A stretch of 64,000 bases of DNA. Origin: an uncultured Tenacibaculum sp. (GTDB lineage: Bacteria; Bacteroidota; Bacteroidia; Flavobacteriales; Flavobacteriaceae). The notes beneath the pieces were generated by a model, which saw only the letters and a list, made by a program, of their open reading frames with translations, ran no database searches and was not told the DNA's origin. The stretch lies in NCBI RefSeq assembly GCF_947499065.1, contig NZ_CANMMT010000010.1:35324-99323 (forward strand), given 5' to 3'. Below are positions 7,509-15,987 of the stretch, piece by piece. How positions within the stretch are numbered: position 1 is the first letter of the stretch; every line of letters starts with the position of its first letter. Both the position numbers and the translations under genes were made by a program.

Positions 7509-8879
7509 TTATCCTCTTAAACTTTCAGGGTTATAACCTAAATAAGGAACTTCTTTTTCAACAAAAGTTATTCCGTATTCTTCCAACTCTTTTAAAATAG
7601 GCTCGTATACTTCTTTAGTGATAGGAATTTGCACTCCAGGAGTTTTAATTTCTCCATTTAATATTTTTAAAGCAGCCATAGCAACAGGTAAACCAACAGT
7701 TTTTGCCATTGCTGTATAAGTTTGATCATCACCTTTAATAATCATACTACTTTCAATTTGTAATTTTTCTTCTTTGTACTGATAACCAAAAATATGCTGC
7801 ATTACAATCATGTCTTTATCATCATCTTGTAATGTCCATTTATCTGATAATATTTTTTGTAAAATTTGTGCAGGAGTCGCATTTTTTAAACCTACTTTTT
7901 TATCAGCATTAAAAATGTCTAACTCTAAAAATTTATCCCACATAATATCATCTTGGTCGATTTTCAAGTATGAGCGGAATTTTAATTCAACAGAATCAGA
8001 AGGAGAATAGGCTAAGAATAAATTAGTAAAATCTCTATAAGTTAAGTTTTCAGAATTTTCAATAGTGTAAGAATCATCAGTCATTCCTAATTGTACAAAA
8101 ACATTCCAAGCTCTAGAAAAACCAACTTTTCTAATAGTTCCTCTATACATGGTTGGAATATCATCTAAACCATAAATACTTCTGTATTTTAAAGAATCTC
8201 TATTGGCATAAGCTTCAAATTTTCCGCTACCATTCACCGTTAAAAATTCTGTCCTTCTAAATAATTTATGATAAGGAATGTATTTATAAGTTCCTTCTTG
8301 AATAAACATAGCCGATCCACCTTGTCCAGCTAAAACTACATTTCTAGGGTTCCAAGTAAACTTATAGTTCCATAAATTATCATCACTTTCAGGAGCAACC
8401 AAACCTCCACAGAAAGATTCAAATAATAACATTTTTGAACCATTATCTCTAATACGATCAATGATTTGCATTGCACTCATGTGATCAATACCAGGATCTA
8501 ATCCAATTTCATTCATAAAAACTAATCCTTTTTCCTTAACAGCTTCATCTAAAGCTTGCATTTCATCAGAAACATAAGATGCAGTTACCATATGTTTATT
8601 ATAAGTAACACAATCTTTAGCTACTTCAATATGGAAACGAGCAGGAAGCATAGAAATAACAATGTCAGCATTTTGAATTGCTTCAATACGTTGCTCAGTA
8701 TTAAAAACATCTAAACTAATAGCTGTGGCGTTTTTATGATTGTTTGTTTTTTCTTGAGCACTTTCAATAGAAACATCACCAATAGTAATGTGTAAATTTT
8801 CTTGTGTCGATTTATCTAGTAAATATTTTATAAGGGATGAGCTAGATCTACCAGCTCCAATAATTAATATTTTTCTCAT
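7509..8879 (-). CDS. saccharopine dehydrogenase-family oxidoreductase
   Basis: This 456-residue protein begins with a Rossmann dinucleotide-binding motif, ILIIGAGRSSSSLI (residues 4-17). It contains ADIVISMLPARFH (about 70-82) and the family signature MNEIGLDPGIDHMSAMQ (about 121-137), which match saccharopine dehydrogenase/reductases. Such enzymes act in lysine metabolism or, in some bacteria, as carboxynorspermidine-type or uncharacterised dehydrogenases. The length agrees with the glutamate-forming saccharopine dehydrogenase group. Lysine breakdown is the most likely role, but no lysine genes are adjacent. It is co-directional with the DinB gene. Confidence 0.88.
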   Translation of the reverse strand: MRKILIIGAGRSSSSLIKYLLDKSTQENLHITIGDVSIESAQEKTNNHKNATAISLDVFNTEQRIEAIQNADIVISMLPARFHIEVAKDCVTYNKHMVTASYVSDEMQALDEAVKEKGLVFMNEIGLDPGIDHMSAMQIIDRIRDNGSKMLLFESFCGGLVAPESDDNLWNYKFTWNPRNVVLAGQGGSAMFIQEGTYKYIPYHKLFRRTEFLTVNGSGKFEAYANRDSLKYRSIYGLDDIPTMYRGTIRKVGFSRAWNVFVQLGMTDDSYTIENSENLTYRDFTNLFLAYSPSDSVELKFRSYLKIDQDDIMWDKFLELDIFNADKKVGLKNATPAQILQKILSDKWTLQDDDKDMIVMQHIFGYQYKEEKLQIESSMIIKGDDQTYTAMAKTVGLPVAMAALKILNGEIKTPGVQIPITKEVYEPILKELEEYGITFVEKEVPYLGYNPESLRG

Positions 8880-8958
8880 TTATGGTGTACTTTAGTGGTC
8901 TAAAATTTGTGGCGACAATATCGCTAAAAAAGTTTAAAATTAAACAAAAAACGATAAA

Positions 8959-9342
8959 ATGTATAAAAATTTAACAACAGCATCTGCCTTAGGAGTACTG
9001 GCAGTAATTTTAGGAGCCTTTGGAGCACACGCATTAAAAGCTAAATTAAGTCCAGAAGCAATGCAGAGTTTTGAAACAGCAGTGAGATATCAGTTTATCC
9101 ATGTGCTTGTATTGTTATTTGTAAACAGCTACAAAGAGTTTAATTTGAAACAAAAAAGTGCAATTAGTAGGTTTTTAATAAGTGGAATTTTAATGTTTTC
9201 AGGGTCAATTTATGCAATTCACTTGTTAAATGTTCCTGCCAAAACAATTTGGTTTATAACACCTTTAGGAGGAGTACTGCTAATAGTATCGTGGGTTTTG
9301 ATGACTTTTCAGTTTGTCAAAAAAGTTATTAAAAAAGAATAG
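8959..9342 (+). CDS. DUF423 membrane protein
   Basis: The 127-residue protein is a small polytopic membrane protein with four hydrophobic segments (about 7-24, 46-60, 73-92, 96-117). The N-terminal pattern ASALGVLAVILGAFGAHALKAKL followed by FETAVRYQFIHVLVLL is the hallmark of DUF423 (YgdD-like) proteins of unknown function. The gene is divergent from the saccharopine dehydrogenase gene, with the promoters of both in the 79-base gap. The family call is secure; its function is not known. Confidence 0.9.
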   Translation: MYKNLTTASALGVLAVILGAFGAHALKAKLSPEAMQSFETAVRYQFIHVLVLLFVNSYKEFNLKQKSAISRFLISGILMFSGSIYAIHLLNVPAKTIWFITPLGGVLLIVSWVLMTFQFVKKVIKKE

Positions 9343-9386
9343 TTCATAAAATTTTTTAATGATTAATGAGTTTAATCAAAAAGAAC

Positions 9387-9394
9387 TATTTTTG
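9387..9394 (+). promoter_or_regulatory. -7 box of pckA (TATTTTTG)
   Basis: TATTTTTG matches the Bacteroidota -7 consensus TAnnTTTG, 33 bases upstream of the pckA start. A TTTAATC segment about 16-20 bases further upstream may be a weak -33 element. Confidence 0.55.
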
Positions 9395-9426
9395 TCTAAA
9401 ATTAAACACAACTAAATTATTCTAAG

Positions 9427-11040
9427 ATGACAAATCTTGATACGAAAACGATATCGTTAGATAACTTAGGAATTAAGGGAGCTACGATTCGTTATCAATT
9501 GACTTCAGACGAGTTACATGATACAACCATTGAAAAAGGACAGGGAGAGAAAACTAGTTTTGGAGCATTAGCTGTTAAAACAGGTGAATTTACAGGACGT
9601 TCTCCTATGGACCGTTTTATTGTTAAAGACGATATAACAAAAGACGAAATATGGTGGGGAGACATCAACATACCATTCGATTCAGATAAATTTGATAAAT
9701 TATACGATAAAGTAACAGATTACCTTTCTAATAAAGAGGTTTTTGTACGTGATAGTTATGCATGTGCTGATGAAGATTACAAGCTAAATATTAGAGTTGT
9801 AAACGAATATCCTTGGAGCAATATGTTTGCTTATAACATGTTTTTACGCCCAACTGCTGAAGAATTAAAAGGTTTTTCTCCAGAATGGACTGTAATTAAT
9901 GCACCAGGTTTTATGGCGAATCCAGAAATAGATGGAACACGTCAGCACAACTTTGCAATTTTAAATTTTGGAAAGAAGATTGCTTTGATTGGTGGAACTG
10001 GATATACAGGAGAAATTAAAAAAGGAATTTTCTCTGCGTTAAACTTTATTTTACCAGTATTTAAGAATACATTACCAATGCACTGTTCTGCTAATGTTGG
10101 TAAAGAAGGAGATACAGCTATTTTCTTTGGATTATCGGGAACAGGAAAAACAACTTTATCTACAGATCCAAACCGTAGTTTAATTGGTGATGATGAGCAT
10201 GGTTGGACTTCTGAGAATACAGTATTTAACTTCGAAGGAGGATGTTATGCTAAAGTAATTGACTTATCTCAAGAAAAAGAACCAGAAATTTATGCAGCTA
10301 TAAAGAAAGGAGCTATCCTTGAAAATATAGTTATGGATAAAGATGGAAATGTAGATTTTCACGATACTTCAATTACACAAAATACACGTGTAAGTTACCC
10401 AATTTATCATATTGATAATATTCAAAAGCCATCAATAGGAAAGAATCCAAAAAACATATTCTTTTTAACTGCTGATGCATTTGGAGTATTGCCTCCAATA
10501 TCAAGATTAACACCAGGTCAGGCAGCGTACCACTTTATTTCTGGATATACTGCAAAAGTAGCAGGAACTGAAGCTGGAGTTACAGAACCACAACCAAGTT
10601 TCTCAGCGTGTTTTGGAGCGCCATTTATGCCATTACACCCAACTCGTTATGCGGAAATGTTAAGCGAAAAAATGAAAGAAACTGGTGTAAACGTTTGGTT
10701 AGTAAACACAGGATGGTTTGCTGGACCTTATGGAGTTGGTGATAGAATGAAATTAAAGTACACACGTGCTATGATTAATGCAGCATTAAATGGTGGATTA
10801 CCTCAAGAAATTACTCACGAGAACTACCACATTCACTCTGTATTTGGATTAGCGCAACCAAGACAATGTCCTGGAGTACCATCAGAATTATTAAGTCAGC
10901 GTCAAGCTTGGAATAATGATGAAGAGTACTATAAAACAGCACATAAATTAGCAGATTCATTCAAAGCAAACTTTAAGAAATTTGAAGAATATGCAAATGA
11001 AGAAATTTTAGCAGGTGGACCACCAAATGTTGAAAAATAA
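9427..11040 (+). CDS. pckA: phosphoenolpyruvate carboxykinase (ATP)
   Basis: This 537-residue cytoplasmic enzyme converts oxaloacetate plus ATP to phosphoenolpyruvate, CO2 and ADP, the first committed step of gluconeogenesis. Diagnostic motifs are GEFTGRSPMDRFIV (about 52-65), the PEPCK-specific P-loop GLSGTGKTTLS (about 236-246), the kinase-2 metal site IGDDEHGW (about 252-259), and TAKVAGTEAGVTEPQPSFSACFGAPF with the conserved adenine-site residues. The length is normal for the ATP-dependent class. It is monocistronic: it has its own -7 box and is followed by a strong terminator at 11050-11072. Confidence 0.97.
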   Translation: MTNLDTKTISLDNLGIKGATIRYQLTSDELHDTTIEKGQGEKTSFGALAVKTGEFTGRSPMDRFIVKDDITKDEIWWGDINIPFDSDKFDKLYDKVTDYLSNKEVFVRDSYACADEDYKLNIRVVNEYPWSNMFAYNMFLRPTAEELKGFSPEWTVINAPGFMANPEIDGTRQHNFAILNFGKKIALIGGTGYTGEIKKGIFSALNFILPVFKNTLPMHCSANVGKEGDTAIFFGLSGTGKTTLSTDPNRSLIGDDEHGWTSENTVFNFEGGCYAKVIDLSQEKEPEIYAAIKKGAILENIVMDKDGNVDFHDTSITQNTRVSYPIYHIDNIQKPSIGKNPKNIFFLTADAFGVLPPISRLTPGQAAYHFISGYTAKVAGTEAGVTEPQPSFSACFGAPFMPLHPTRYAEMLSEKMKETGVNVWLVNTGWFAGPYGVGDRMKLKYTRAMINAALNGGLPQEITHENYHIHSVFGLAQPRQCPGVPSELLSQRQAWNNDEEYYKTAHKLADSFKANFKKFEEYANEEILAGGPPNVEK

Positions 11041-11049
11041 ATAGATAAG

Positions 11050-11072
11050 AAAGCATCCGAAAAGGATGCTTT
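11050..11072 (+). terminator. pckA terminator
   Basis: The perfect hairpin AAAGCATCC / GAAAA loop / GGATGCTTT is followed by a T-run ten bases after the pckA stop. Confidence 0.9.
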
Positions 11073-11092
11073 TTTTATGTAGAAATACTACC

Positions 11093-11100
11093 TATTTTTG
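11093..11100 (+). promoter_or_regulatory. -7 box of the adenine deaminase gene (TATTTTTG)
   Basis: TATTTTTG fits the TAnnTTTG consensus and ends 20 bases before the ATG at 11120, directly after the pckA terminator. Confidence 0.6.
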
Positions 11101-11119
11101 TAATCCTAAAAAATAAATA

Positions 11120-12742
11120 ATGATAGTACAAGGAAATATAGTTGATATACTGAATAAAAGAATCTATAAAGGAGAAGTAGAAGTTGAAAATGGTAAGATA
11201 AAAGCAATAAGAGAAGCTAATCATACTGTAGAAAATTATATACTTCCTGGTTTTGTAGATGCTCATATTCATATTGAAAGCTCAATGTTGGTGCCGTCAG
11301 AGTTTGCAAAAATAGCTGTCGTTCATGGAACAGTAGCTACTGTTTCTGATCCTCATGAAATAGCAAATGTTTTAGGAGTAAAAGGAGTTGATTTTATGAT
11401 TGAAAACGGAAAGAAAGTTCCGTTGAAATTTAATTTTGGAGCACCTTCTTGTGTGCCAGCGACTTCTTTTGAAAGTGCGGGAGCTGTTATCGATTCTGAT
11501 GATATTAAGAAGATGATGGAAAATCCGGATATCAAGTATTTAGCAGAAATGATGAATTATCCAGGAGTTATTTATCAGGACGAGGAAGTATTAAAGAAAA
11601 TAGCTTGGGCAAAACATTATAACAAACCAGTAGATGGTCATGCACCTGGAGTACGAGGAGAAGATTTAGATAAATATATTGCAGCTGGAATTTATACCGA
11701 TCACGAGTGTTTTACTTATGAAGAGGCGTTAGAAAAACTTCAAAAAGGTATGAAAGTAATTATAAGAGAAGGAAGTGCTGCTAAAAACTTTGAAGCTCTT
11801 ATTGATTTATTACCTGAACATTATGAGAATATGATGTTTTGTTCTGATGATAAACATCCAGACGATTTATTAGTAGGACATTTAAATGAGTTATGTGAAA
11901 GAGCTATAGCTAAAGGAATAGACGTTTTTAAAGTGTTACAAGCAGCTTGTGTAAATCCAGTAAAGCATTATAATTTAGATGTAGGATTATTGAAAGAAGG
12001 AGATGATGCCGATTTTATTGTAACTGAAAACTTAAAGAATTTTAAAGTATTACAAACTTACATTAACGGTGAGTTAGTAGCAGACAAAGGAGAATCGTTT
12101 GTAAAGCATGTTGACTTTGAAGTGTTGAATAACTTTGATACGGATAAAAAACAAGTTGCCGATTTTGAGTTTCATTCAGCTTCTGATAAAATTAGAGTAA
12201 TTGAAGCTTTAGATGGAGAATTAGTAACTAACGAAATAGAAGTAGATTCTTTAATAGAAGAAGGAAATTTAGTTTCTAATACTGAAAATGACGTGTTGAA
12301 AATGACGGTAGTAAATCGTTATAAAAATGCAGAACCATCAATAGCATTTATTAAAAACTTCGGGTTAAAGGAAGGGGCAATAGCAAGTTCAGTAGGACAT
12401 GATTCTCATAATATTATTGCAGTAGGGGTTTCTGATGAAGCCATTTGTAAAGCAGTAAACCTTTTAATTGAAAATAAAGGAGGAATTTGTGCTGTTTCTA
12501 ATTCAGAAGAAAAAGTAGTTGCTTTACCAGTAGCAGGAATTATGAGTGATAAACCTGCAGAAGAAATAGGAAAAGCGTATGCAGAGTTAGATCGTATGGC
12601 TAAGGAAATGGGAAGTTCGTTAAGAGCTCCTTATATGACCTTGTCTTTTATGGCACTATTGGTAATACCAGCATTAAAGTTATCAGACAAAGGATTATTT
12701 AATGGAAGTACATTTCAGTTTACTTCTGTTGAAGTAAAATAA
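11120..12742 (+). CDS. ade: adenine deaminase
   Basis: This 540-residue amidohydrolase matches the Ade/YicP family, which deaminates adenine to hypoxanthine in purine salvage. The metal-binding start of the TIM barrel is [12 protein letters not shown] (about 44-55), followed by PHEIANVLG (about 78-86), the DGHAPGVRG segment (about 173-181) and [10 protein letters not shown] (about 194-203). The substrate-binding aspartate is in [11 protein letters not shown] (about 240-250). The C-terminal domain contains [15 protein letters not shown]. The length and order of motifs are complete, so the enzyme is probably functional. It is monocistronic and ends at the hairpin at 12774-12805. Confidence 0.95.
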   Translation: MIVQGNIVDILNKRIYKGEVEVENGKIKAIREANHTVENYILPGFVDAHIHIESSMLVPSEFAKIAVVHGTVATVSDPHEIANVLGVKGVDFMIENGKKVPLKFNFGAPSCVPATSFESAGAVIDSDDIKKMMENPDIKYLAEMMNYPGVIYQDEEVLKKIAWAKHYNKPVDGHAPGVRGEDLDKYIAAGIYTDHECFTYEEALEKLQKGMKVIIREGSAAKNFEALIDLLPEHYENMMFCSDDKHPDDLLVGHLNELCERAIAKGIDVFKVLQAACVNPVKHYNLDVGLLKEGDDADFIVTENLKNFKVLQTYINGELVADKGESFVKHVDFEVLNNFDTDKKQVADFEFHSASDKIRVIEALDGELVTNEIEVDSLIEEGNLVSNTENDVLKMTVVNRYKNAEPSIAFIKNFGLKEGAIASSVGHDSHNIIAVGVSDEAICKAVNLLIENKGGICAVSNSEEKVVALPVAGIMSDKPAEEIGKAYAELDRMAKEMGSSLRAPYMTLSFMALLVIPALKLSDKGLFNGSTFQFTSVEVK

Positions 12743-12773
12743 TAAGAATCTTCAAGCTATATTTTTGATATAT

Positions 12774-12805
12774 ATATGCGCTTCTAAATTAAAAGAAGCG
12801 CATAT
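12774..12805. terminator. terminator between ade and the accessory island
   Basis: A 12-bp perfect stem (ATATGCGCTTCT / AGAAGCGCATAT) with an eight-base AT loop is followed by a T-run on the plus strand. It sits between convergent genes. Confidence 0.85.
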
Positions 12806-12822
12806 GTTTTTTTAACAATAAT

Positions 12823-12999
12823 CTATTTGATATTAGGGTTTGGTCCTAACCAAACTTTTTGAGGATAATTAGGATTTACACCTACATTTCCTTTAAAGCC
12901 TTGGCTCCTTAAAAATTCAACAAATTCTTCTGTTGTTTTTGGCTCTGATACGATTACTTCATAATCAACAGAGACTTCTTTTGTGTCTAAAGTTTTCAT
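12823..12999 (-). CDS. 58-residue protein, last gene of the accessory island
   Basis: I place the start at the ATG at 12999 (MKTLDTKEVSVDYEVIV...) rather than the GTG at 13038, because the latter runs back into the preceding gene. The product has an acidic/helical N-terminal half with TTEEFVEFLRSQGF (about 22-35), and a Pro/Asn/Gly-rich C terminus (VGVNPNYPQKVWLGPNPN). It has no signal peptide and matches no family I recognise. It lies 32 bases after the 102-residue protein gene and is probably co-transcribed with it. A small accessory or immunity-type partner is conceivable, but this is only a guess. Confidence 0.6.
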   Translation of the reverse strand: MKTLDTKEVSVDYEVIVSEPKTTEEFVEFLRSQGFKGNVGVNPNYPQKVWLGPNPNIK

Positions 13000-13031
13000 A
13001 AGATATAAATTTATATTAGGTTTATAATTAG

Positions 13032-13340
13032 TTACCACTGAACAACAGTTTCGTTGTTTTTATAAATAACTTCACCATACTCGGTAATTTCAAAAAGACA
13101 TTTTAATGTAGAATTTTGGTAGTTTGCAGAAAGTTCTCCACTAAATTCTTGCAATCCAGTATTTTTCCATATTGCCTGATTAGGATTTTCAGGAGTCATT
13201 TTCCCTTCTCCTAAATTCAATCCATCAAAATTCAATGAAGTTGTAATGATATTAGTTGTGGTATCTATGCTGTATGATATTTCAAGTCCTCCTATTCTAC
13301 GGACTCCTTTAATCGGTGATGTAACTGTATTATTAGACAT
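13032..13340 (-). CDS. 102-residue beta-rich protein of unknown function
   Basis: The ATG at 13340 (MSNNTVTSPIKG) is preferred over an in-frame TTG two codons earlier. The protein alternates short polar beta strands (GLEISYSIDTTTNIITTSLNFDG, then GELSANYQNSTLKCLFEITEYG) and has no signal peptide or membrane segment. This pattern suggests a small beta-sandwich, similar in style to the DUF1842-like protein encoded upstream. I do not recognise a family. Its start overlaps the last codons of the GH64-like gene by eight bases, so the two are translationally coupled. Confidence 0.7.
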   Translation of the reverse strand: MSNNTVTSPIKGVRRIGGLEISYSIDTTTNIITTSLNFDGLNLGEGKMTPENPNQAIWKNTGLQEFSGELSANYQNSTLKCLFEITEYGEVIYKNNETVVQW

Positions 13341-14703
13341 TTTCAATATGTTTTAATTGTTGTTGAGTTGTTTTTTTAGCTGAGGTATCAACATCAAAGA
13401 ATGATACTTCAAGTGTGTTTACTTTTGCTGGATCTAATGATACCTGTACTGCAGAAAAACGATCTGAATAAGCAAAATTGTATGCTTGTGATAGTGGTTG
13501 CAACGTTGCTGCATACTGGTTGTAGTAAGCATCATTACTCTGTAGGTTTCCAAATAATTCAGTGTTCGGAATTTTACTAAACCAGCCGCTACTTTTCATA
13601 GCTCCAGCTTGAGTTCCAGCAAAAGAAGTTGTAGAACCAATAGCTCCAATATTAAAACCAGCTAGTAAATCGCCAGTAATCCATCCGTATACATCGTTTG
13701 CAGGACTTTGTTTAGCTGCTTTATTTAAAGAAAACATGGCATTGGCTCCATAGATTCCATTAGGATTAATCAAATCTTCTTTCTTATAAAGCATGGTAAC
13801 ATTGTTTCCTCCAACAGTTCCAGTTAATGTAACATCTAAGCTAGTATCAATAGTTGCTGTTAAATCATAATCTTGAGCGCTTTGTGGTCCTGTAGGTGGA
13901 ACATGTGGTCCAACACCATTAAAATGTCCACTAATTTTAGCAATAACTCCATTACCTAATCCACTAATAGACACTGCATCCGCTTTTGCAGAATTTCCAA
14001 AGTTGTCGTTTAAATAGGTTAAATACGATTCAAATAAATGGTAAGGAGTAATTGGTACTCCACCAATTGGTGGATATGAAGAAGGTCCAATAATTCTAGC
14101 AAATCCAGAACCTGGTTGCTTTGAATGTTGTGTGAAATCTCCAGGAACTAAAGCAGGTTTTGCATTGGCTAATCCAGACTTTGGAGCCTGTGTTAACTCA
14201 TTTAGAGCGTTGTACACTTGGTTTGAAGAAACTCCTTGTTTTAAACCGTAATCAACCTGTTCTGGAATTAATCCATCTAAAGAAGTTTCTAATTTCATAG
14301 GAATACTCCAATAGTCGATACTAGTTAAATCGGCAACATCTGTAGCAGCTCCATTAAAAGTAAGTTCCATTTTATCATATCGTAAGAAGAAATTTGGATC
14401 AGTAACATTTTGAGCAGGTTCGTAATATGGATTTACAACTTTCCATGCTTGTCCGTAACAAACGTAAATTCGTCCGCTAAAATTTTTTACTTGTACTCCG
14501 TTTTTTAATTCTTCATAAGGATACCAGTTTCCTTCGCCACTGGCTGTGTTTACTGGTTTAATGTCGATTTCTAAAGGTTCTAATTCTCCAGCTTTATAAC
14601 TGATGTCAAATAAATCGTCAGTGCTTCCAGAAACAAAACCTATATAGATGTTTTTTTCAGTAACATCTATTCCTTTGTTAAATTTTATGGTTAATATACT
14701 CAT
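13333..14703 (-). CDS. GH64/thaumatin-like beta-1,3-glucanase homologue
   Basis: The 456-residue protein resembles glycoside hydrolase family 64 (laminaripentaose-producing beta-1,3-glucanases), which have a thaumatin-like beta-barrel and a mixed alpha/beta domain. Family-like segments are GRIYVCYGQAW (about 77-87), FFLRYDKMELTFNG (about 105-118), SIDYWSIPMKLE (about 128-139) and, near the C terminus, YNFAYSDRFSAVQVSLDP. The catalytic Glu and Asp of GH64 would correspond to E113 and D130, which are present at about the right spacing (my alignment by eye). There is no signal peptide, unusual for a secreted glucanase. It could be an active lytic enzyme released by a non-classical route, or a glucan-binding protein. 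Confidence 0.7.
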   Translation of the reverse strand: MSILTIKFNKGIDVTEKNIYIGFVSGSTDDLFDISYKAGELEPLEIDIKPVNTASGEGNWYPYEELKNGVQVKNFSGRIYVCYGQAWKVVNPYYEPAQNVTDPNFFLRYDKMELTFNGAATDVADLTSIDYWSIPMKLETSLDGLIPEQVDYGLKQGVSSNQVYNALNELTQAPKSGLANAKPALVPGDFTQHSKQPGSGFARIIGPSSYPPIGGVPITPYHLFESYLTYLNDNFGNSAKADAVSISGLGNGVIAKISGHFNGVGPHVPPTGPQSAQDYDLTATIDTSLDVTLTGTVGGNNVTMLYKKEDLINPNGIYGANAMFSLNKAAKQSPANDVYGWITGDLLAGFNIGAIGSTTSFAGTQAGAMKSSGWFSKIPNTELFGNLQSNDAYYNQYAATLQPLSQAYNFAYSDRFSAVQVSLDPAKVNTLEVSFFDVDTSAKKTTQQQLKHIENV

Positions 14704-14730
14704 GGTAGTAGAGGTTTGGTTAGTTATAAG

Positions 14731-14765
14731 AAGTAAGCTCTATTAAAGTAATATAGAGCTTACTT
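14731..14765. promoter_or_regulatory. intergenic 13-bp stem-loop inside the island operon
   Basis: The perfect inverted repeat AAGTAAGCTCTAT / ATAGAGCTTACTT surrounds a short AT loop, between the 154-residue gene and the GH64-like gene. No T-run follows on the minus strand, so it is more likely an mRNA-processing or stability element, or a weak attenuator, than a full terminator. Confidence 0.55.
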
Positions 14766-14770
14766 TGAAA

Positions 14771-15235
14771 TTATACAGTGGCTTCGTTACCGTGTAATCT
14801 TGGGTTTAAAACACCAGCTGTTATAGTATATATAGATCCATTTGGTCCTTCTTGAGCAAAACCGAAAATTCCGTTTGCACCTTCTTGATATATTTGGTTT
14901 TCTCTTTCTTCAAAAGGAACAGAAGCCCATTTTTGTACATCAGATTCAGAAATTGTAATTGTTTTACTAGGATATGAAGTATCAGAAGGGCAGAAAATTT
15001 CTATAGAAAAACTTCCTTCTAAGCCATTTTCAAGATCCAAAAACCATGTAGGTGTTGGTCCTGATCCATTTTGTCCTGGAGGAACTGGCAAATGAATGTT
15101 TTCATTTACAGCAGATGATCCTTTACGGAGTGTTCCATTACTAACCTTTATGATTTTGCAGTATAATTTTGTGCCATCATTAGCTCCTGGATCATTCTGA
15201 CTTAAAGCCGATAGTTGAAAAATGTTGTTAGACAT
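14771..15235 (-). CDS. 154-residue island protein of unknown function
   Basis: The product begins MSNNIFQLSALSQNDPGAND and has no signal peptide. Its composition is rich in Gly, Ser, Asn and Pro with scattered beta-strand segments (TKLYCKIIKVS, GSFSIEIFC, SKTITIS). A Pro/Gly-rich loop near residues 48-62 is followed by TWFLDLENG. I recognise no family. The gene lies between the DUF1842-like gene (18-base gap) and the GH64-like gene on the same strand. Its opening MSNN is shared with the 102-residue island protein, hinting at a common leaderless export or cytoplasmic style. Function unknown. Confidence 0.7.
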   Translation of the reverse strand: MSNNIFQLSALSQNDPGANDGTKLYCKIIKVSNGTLRKGSSAVNENIHLPVPPGQNGSGPTPTWFLDLENGLEGSFSIEIFCPSDTSYPSKTITISESDVQKWASVPFEERENQIYQEGANGIFGFAQEGPNGSIYTITAGVLNPRLHGNEATV

Positions 15236-15253
15236 AGTTATTGAAGTTTTAAA

Positions 15254-15649
15254 TTATAAATTGAAAATATGTCCATTAACAGGCACTTTTTCCTCATGTT
15301 TACCTTGGAAAGTAAATCCACCTTCACCATTCCAATCAGCTTTTAAAGCCATGTTTGCTTCGAAAGGAAATTGTAATGGAGTTAATTTATTGTCAGAAGG
15401 AATACTTCCTTTTAAACTTAATACTCTTACAATATCTCCCAACCCTGTTGAGTATACTGTTCCACTTACTTTTCCAGTATAGCTTTTTTTATCGGTACCT
15501 ACATTAATGGTAACTGTTCCACTAACTGTATGGTTTTCTGGGTGTACTAATAATGAAAAGTTTACGATAGTTGCTAAAAGATTAGGAGCAAAGCCCATAG
15601 TTCCTTTAAAATATATTGTTTCTACTGCTGTATCTACTGTTGTTGACAT
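15254..15649 (-). CDS. DUF1842-like beta-rich protein
   Basis: This 131-residue protein without a signal peptide has the look of DUF1842 proteins. A first strand pair (YFKGTMGFAPNLLATIVNFSLLVHPENHTVSGTVTI) is followed by Gly/Ser-rich strands, then MALKADWNGEGGFTFQGK near the C terminus. DUF1842 proteins are small, soluble, presumably lipocalin-like barrels of unknown function, known to me mainly from Pseudomonas. The assignment is by visual resemblance only. It is the first gene of the five-gene minus-strand cluster, whose promoter must lie in the 338-base region 15650-15987. Confidence 0.6.
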   Translation of the reverse strand: MSTTVDTAVETIYFKGTMGFAPNLLATIVNFSLLVHPENHTVSGTVTINVGTDKKSYTGKVSGTVYSTGLGDIVRVLSLKGSIPSDNKLTPLQFPFEANMALKADWNGEGGFTFQGKHEEKVPVNGHIFNL

Positions 15650-15987
15650 AATTAATAAGATTAGTTTTCCTACTCATAAGGCTTTTCGGATTCCGCCTCG
15701 TTTTTTAAAATGGTGACTGCTCCATTTTAGTCTAAGTTTGGTTAGTTGTTAAATAGTAAAGTGTAGTAGTTATAGTATGTACCGAAAACACGGTTGAGTT
15801 TCTACACTTGTTAGTATTTAAGAACTACGAAATAATTTGTGCTAGCGCTTTATTTCTGACCTAAAATTAGATTAGAAGTAGAGGTGAGCGAAAAAAAATG
15901 GCATAAGCGAGTATATTTTTTCCATAAAAACAGAAAAAAATAGCAGGAAGATTTTCTTAAGCTAATCTTATATGTGTTGTGTATGAG
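15650..15987. other. 338-base gene-free leader of the island operon
   Basis: This gap separates the response-regulator gene from the DUF1842-like gene on the same strand and should carry the promoter of the structural genes. I see a stem-loop at 15706-15729 (TAAAATGG / eight-base loop / CCATTTTA) in the presumed 5' leader, and short GGTT/TTGTTAG motifs around 15741-15812. These do not form a convincing LytTR direct repeat with 21-22-base periodicity. No coding frame is apparent. Confidence 0.5.
15706..15729 (-). promoter_or_regulatory. 5'-leader stem-loop upstream of the DUF1842-like gene
   Basis: An eight-bp perfect stem with an eight-base loop lies 57-80 bases upstream of the start codon on the minus strand. 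It may stabilise or regulate the leader of the five-gene cluster. Confidence 0.4.

Noticed and set aside
11075..11272. Minus-strand 65-codon frame at the start of adenine deaminase
   Set aside because: It is antisense to the conserved amidohydrolase N terminus and covers the promoter; composition (Ile/Tyr/Phe-rich) is typical of AT-rich antisense DNA.
15741..15812. LytTR operator in the island leader
   Set aside because: Several GGTT/TTGTTAG motifs occur, but no pair shows the 21-22-base spacing expected of LytTR direct repeats, so no operator is claimed.
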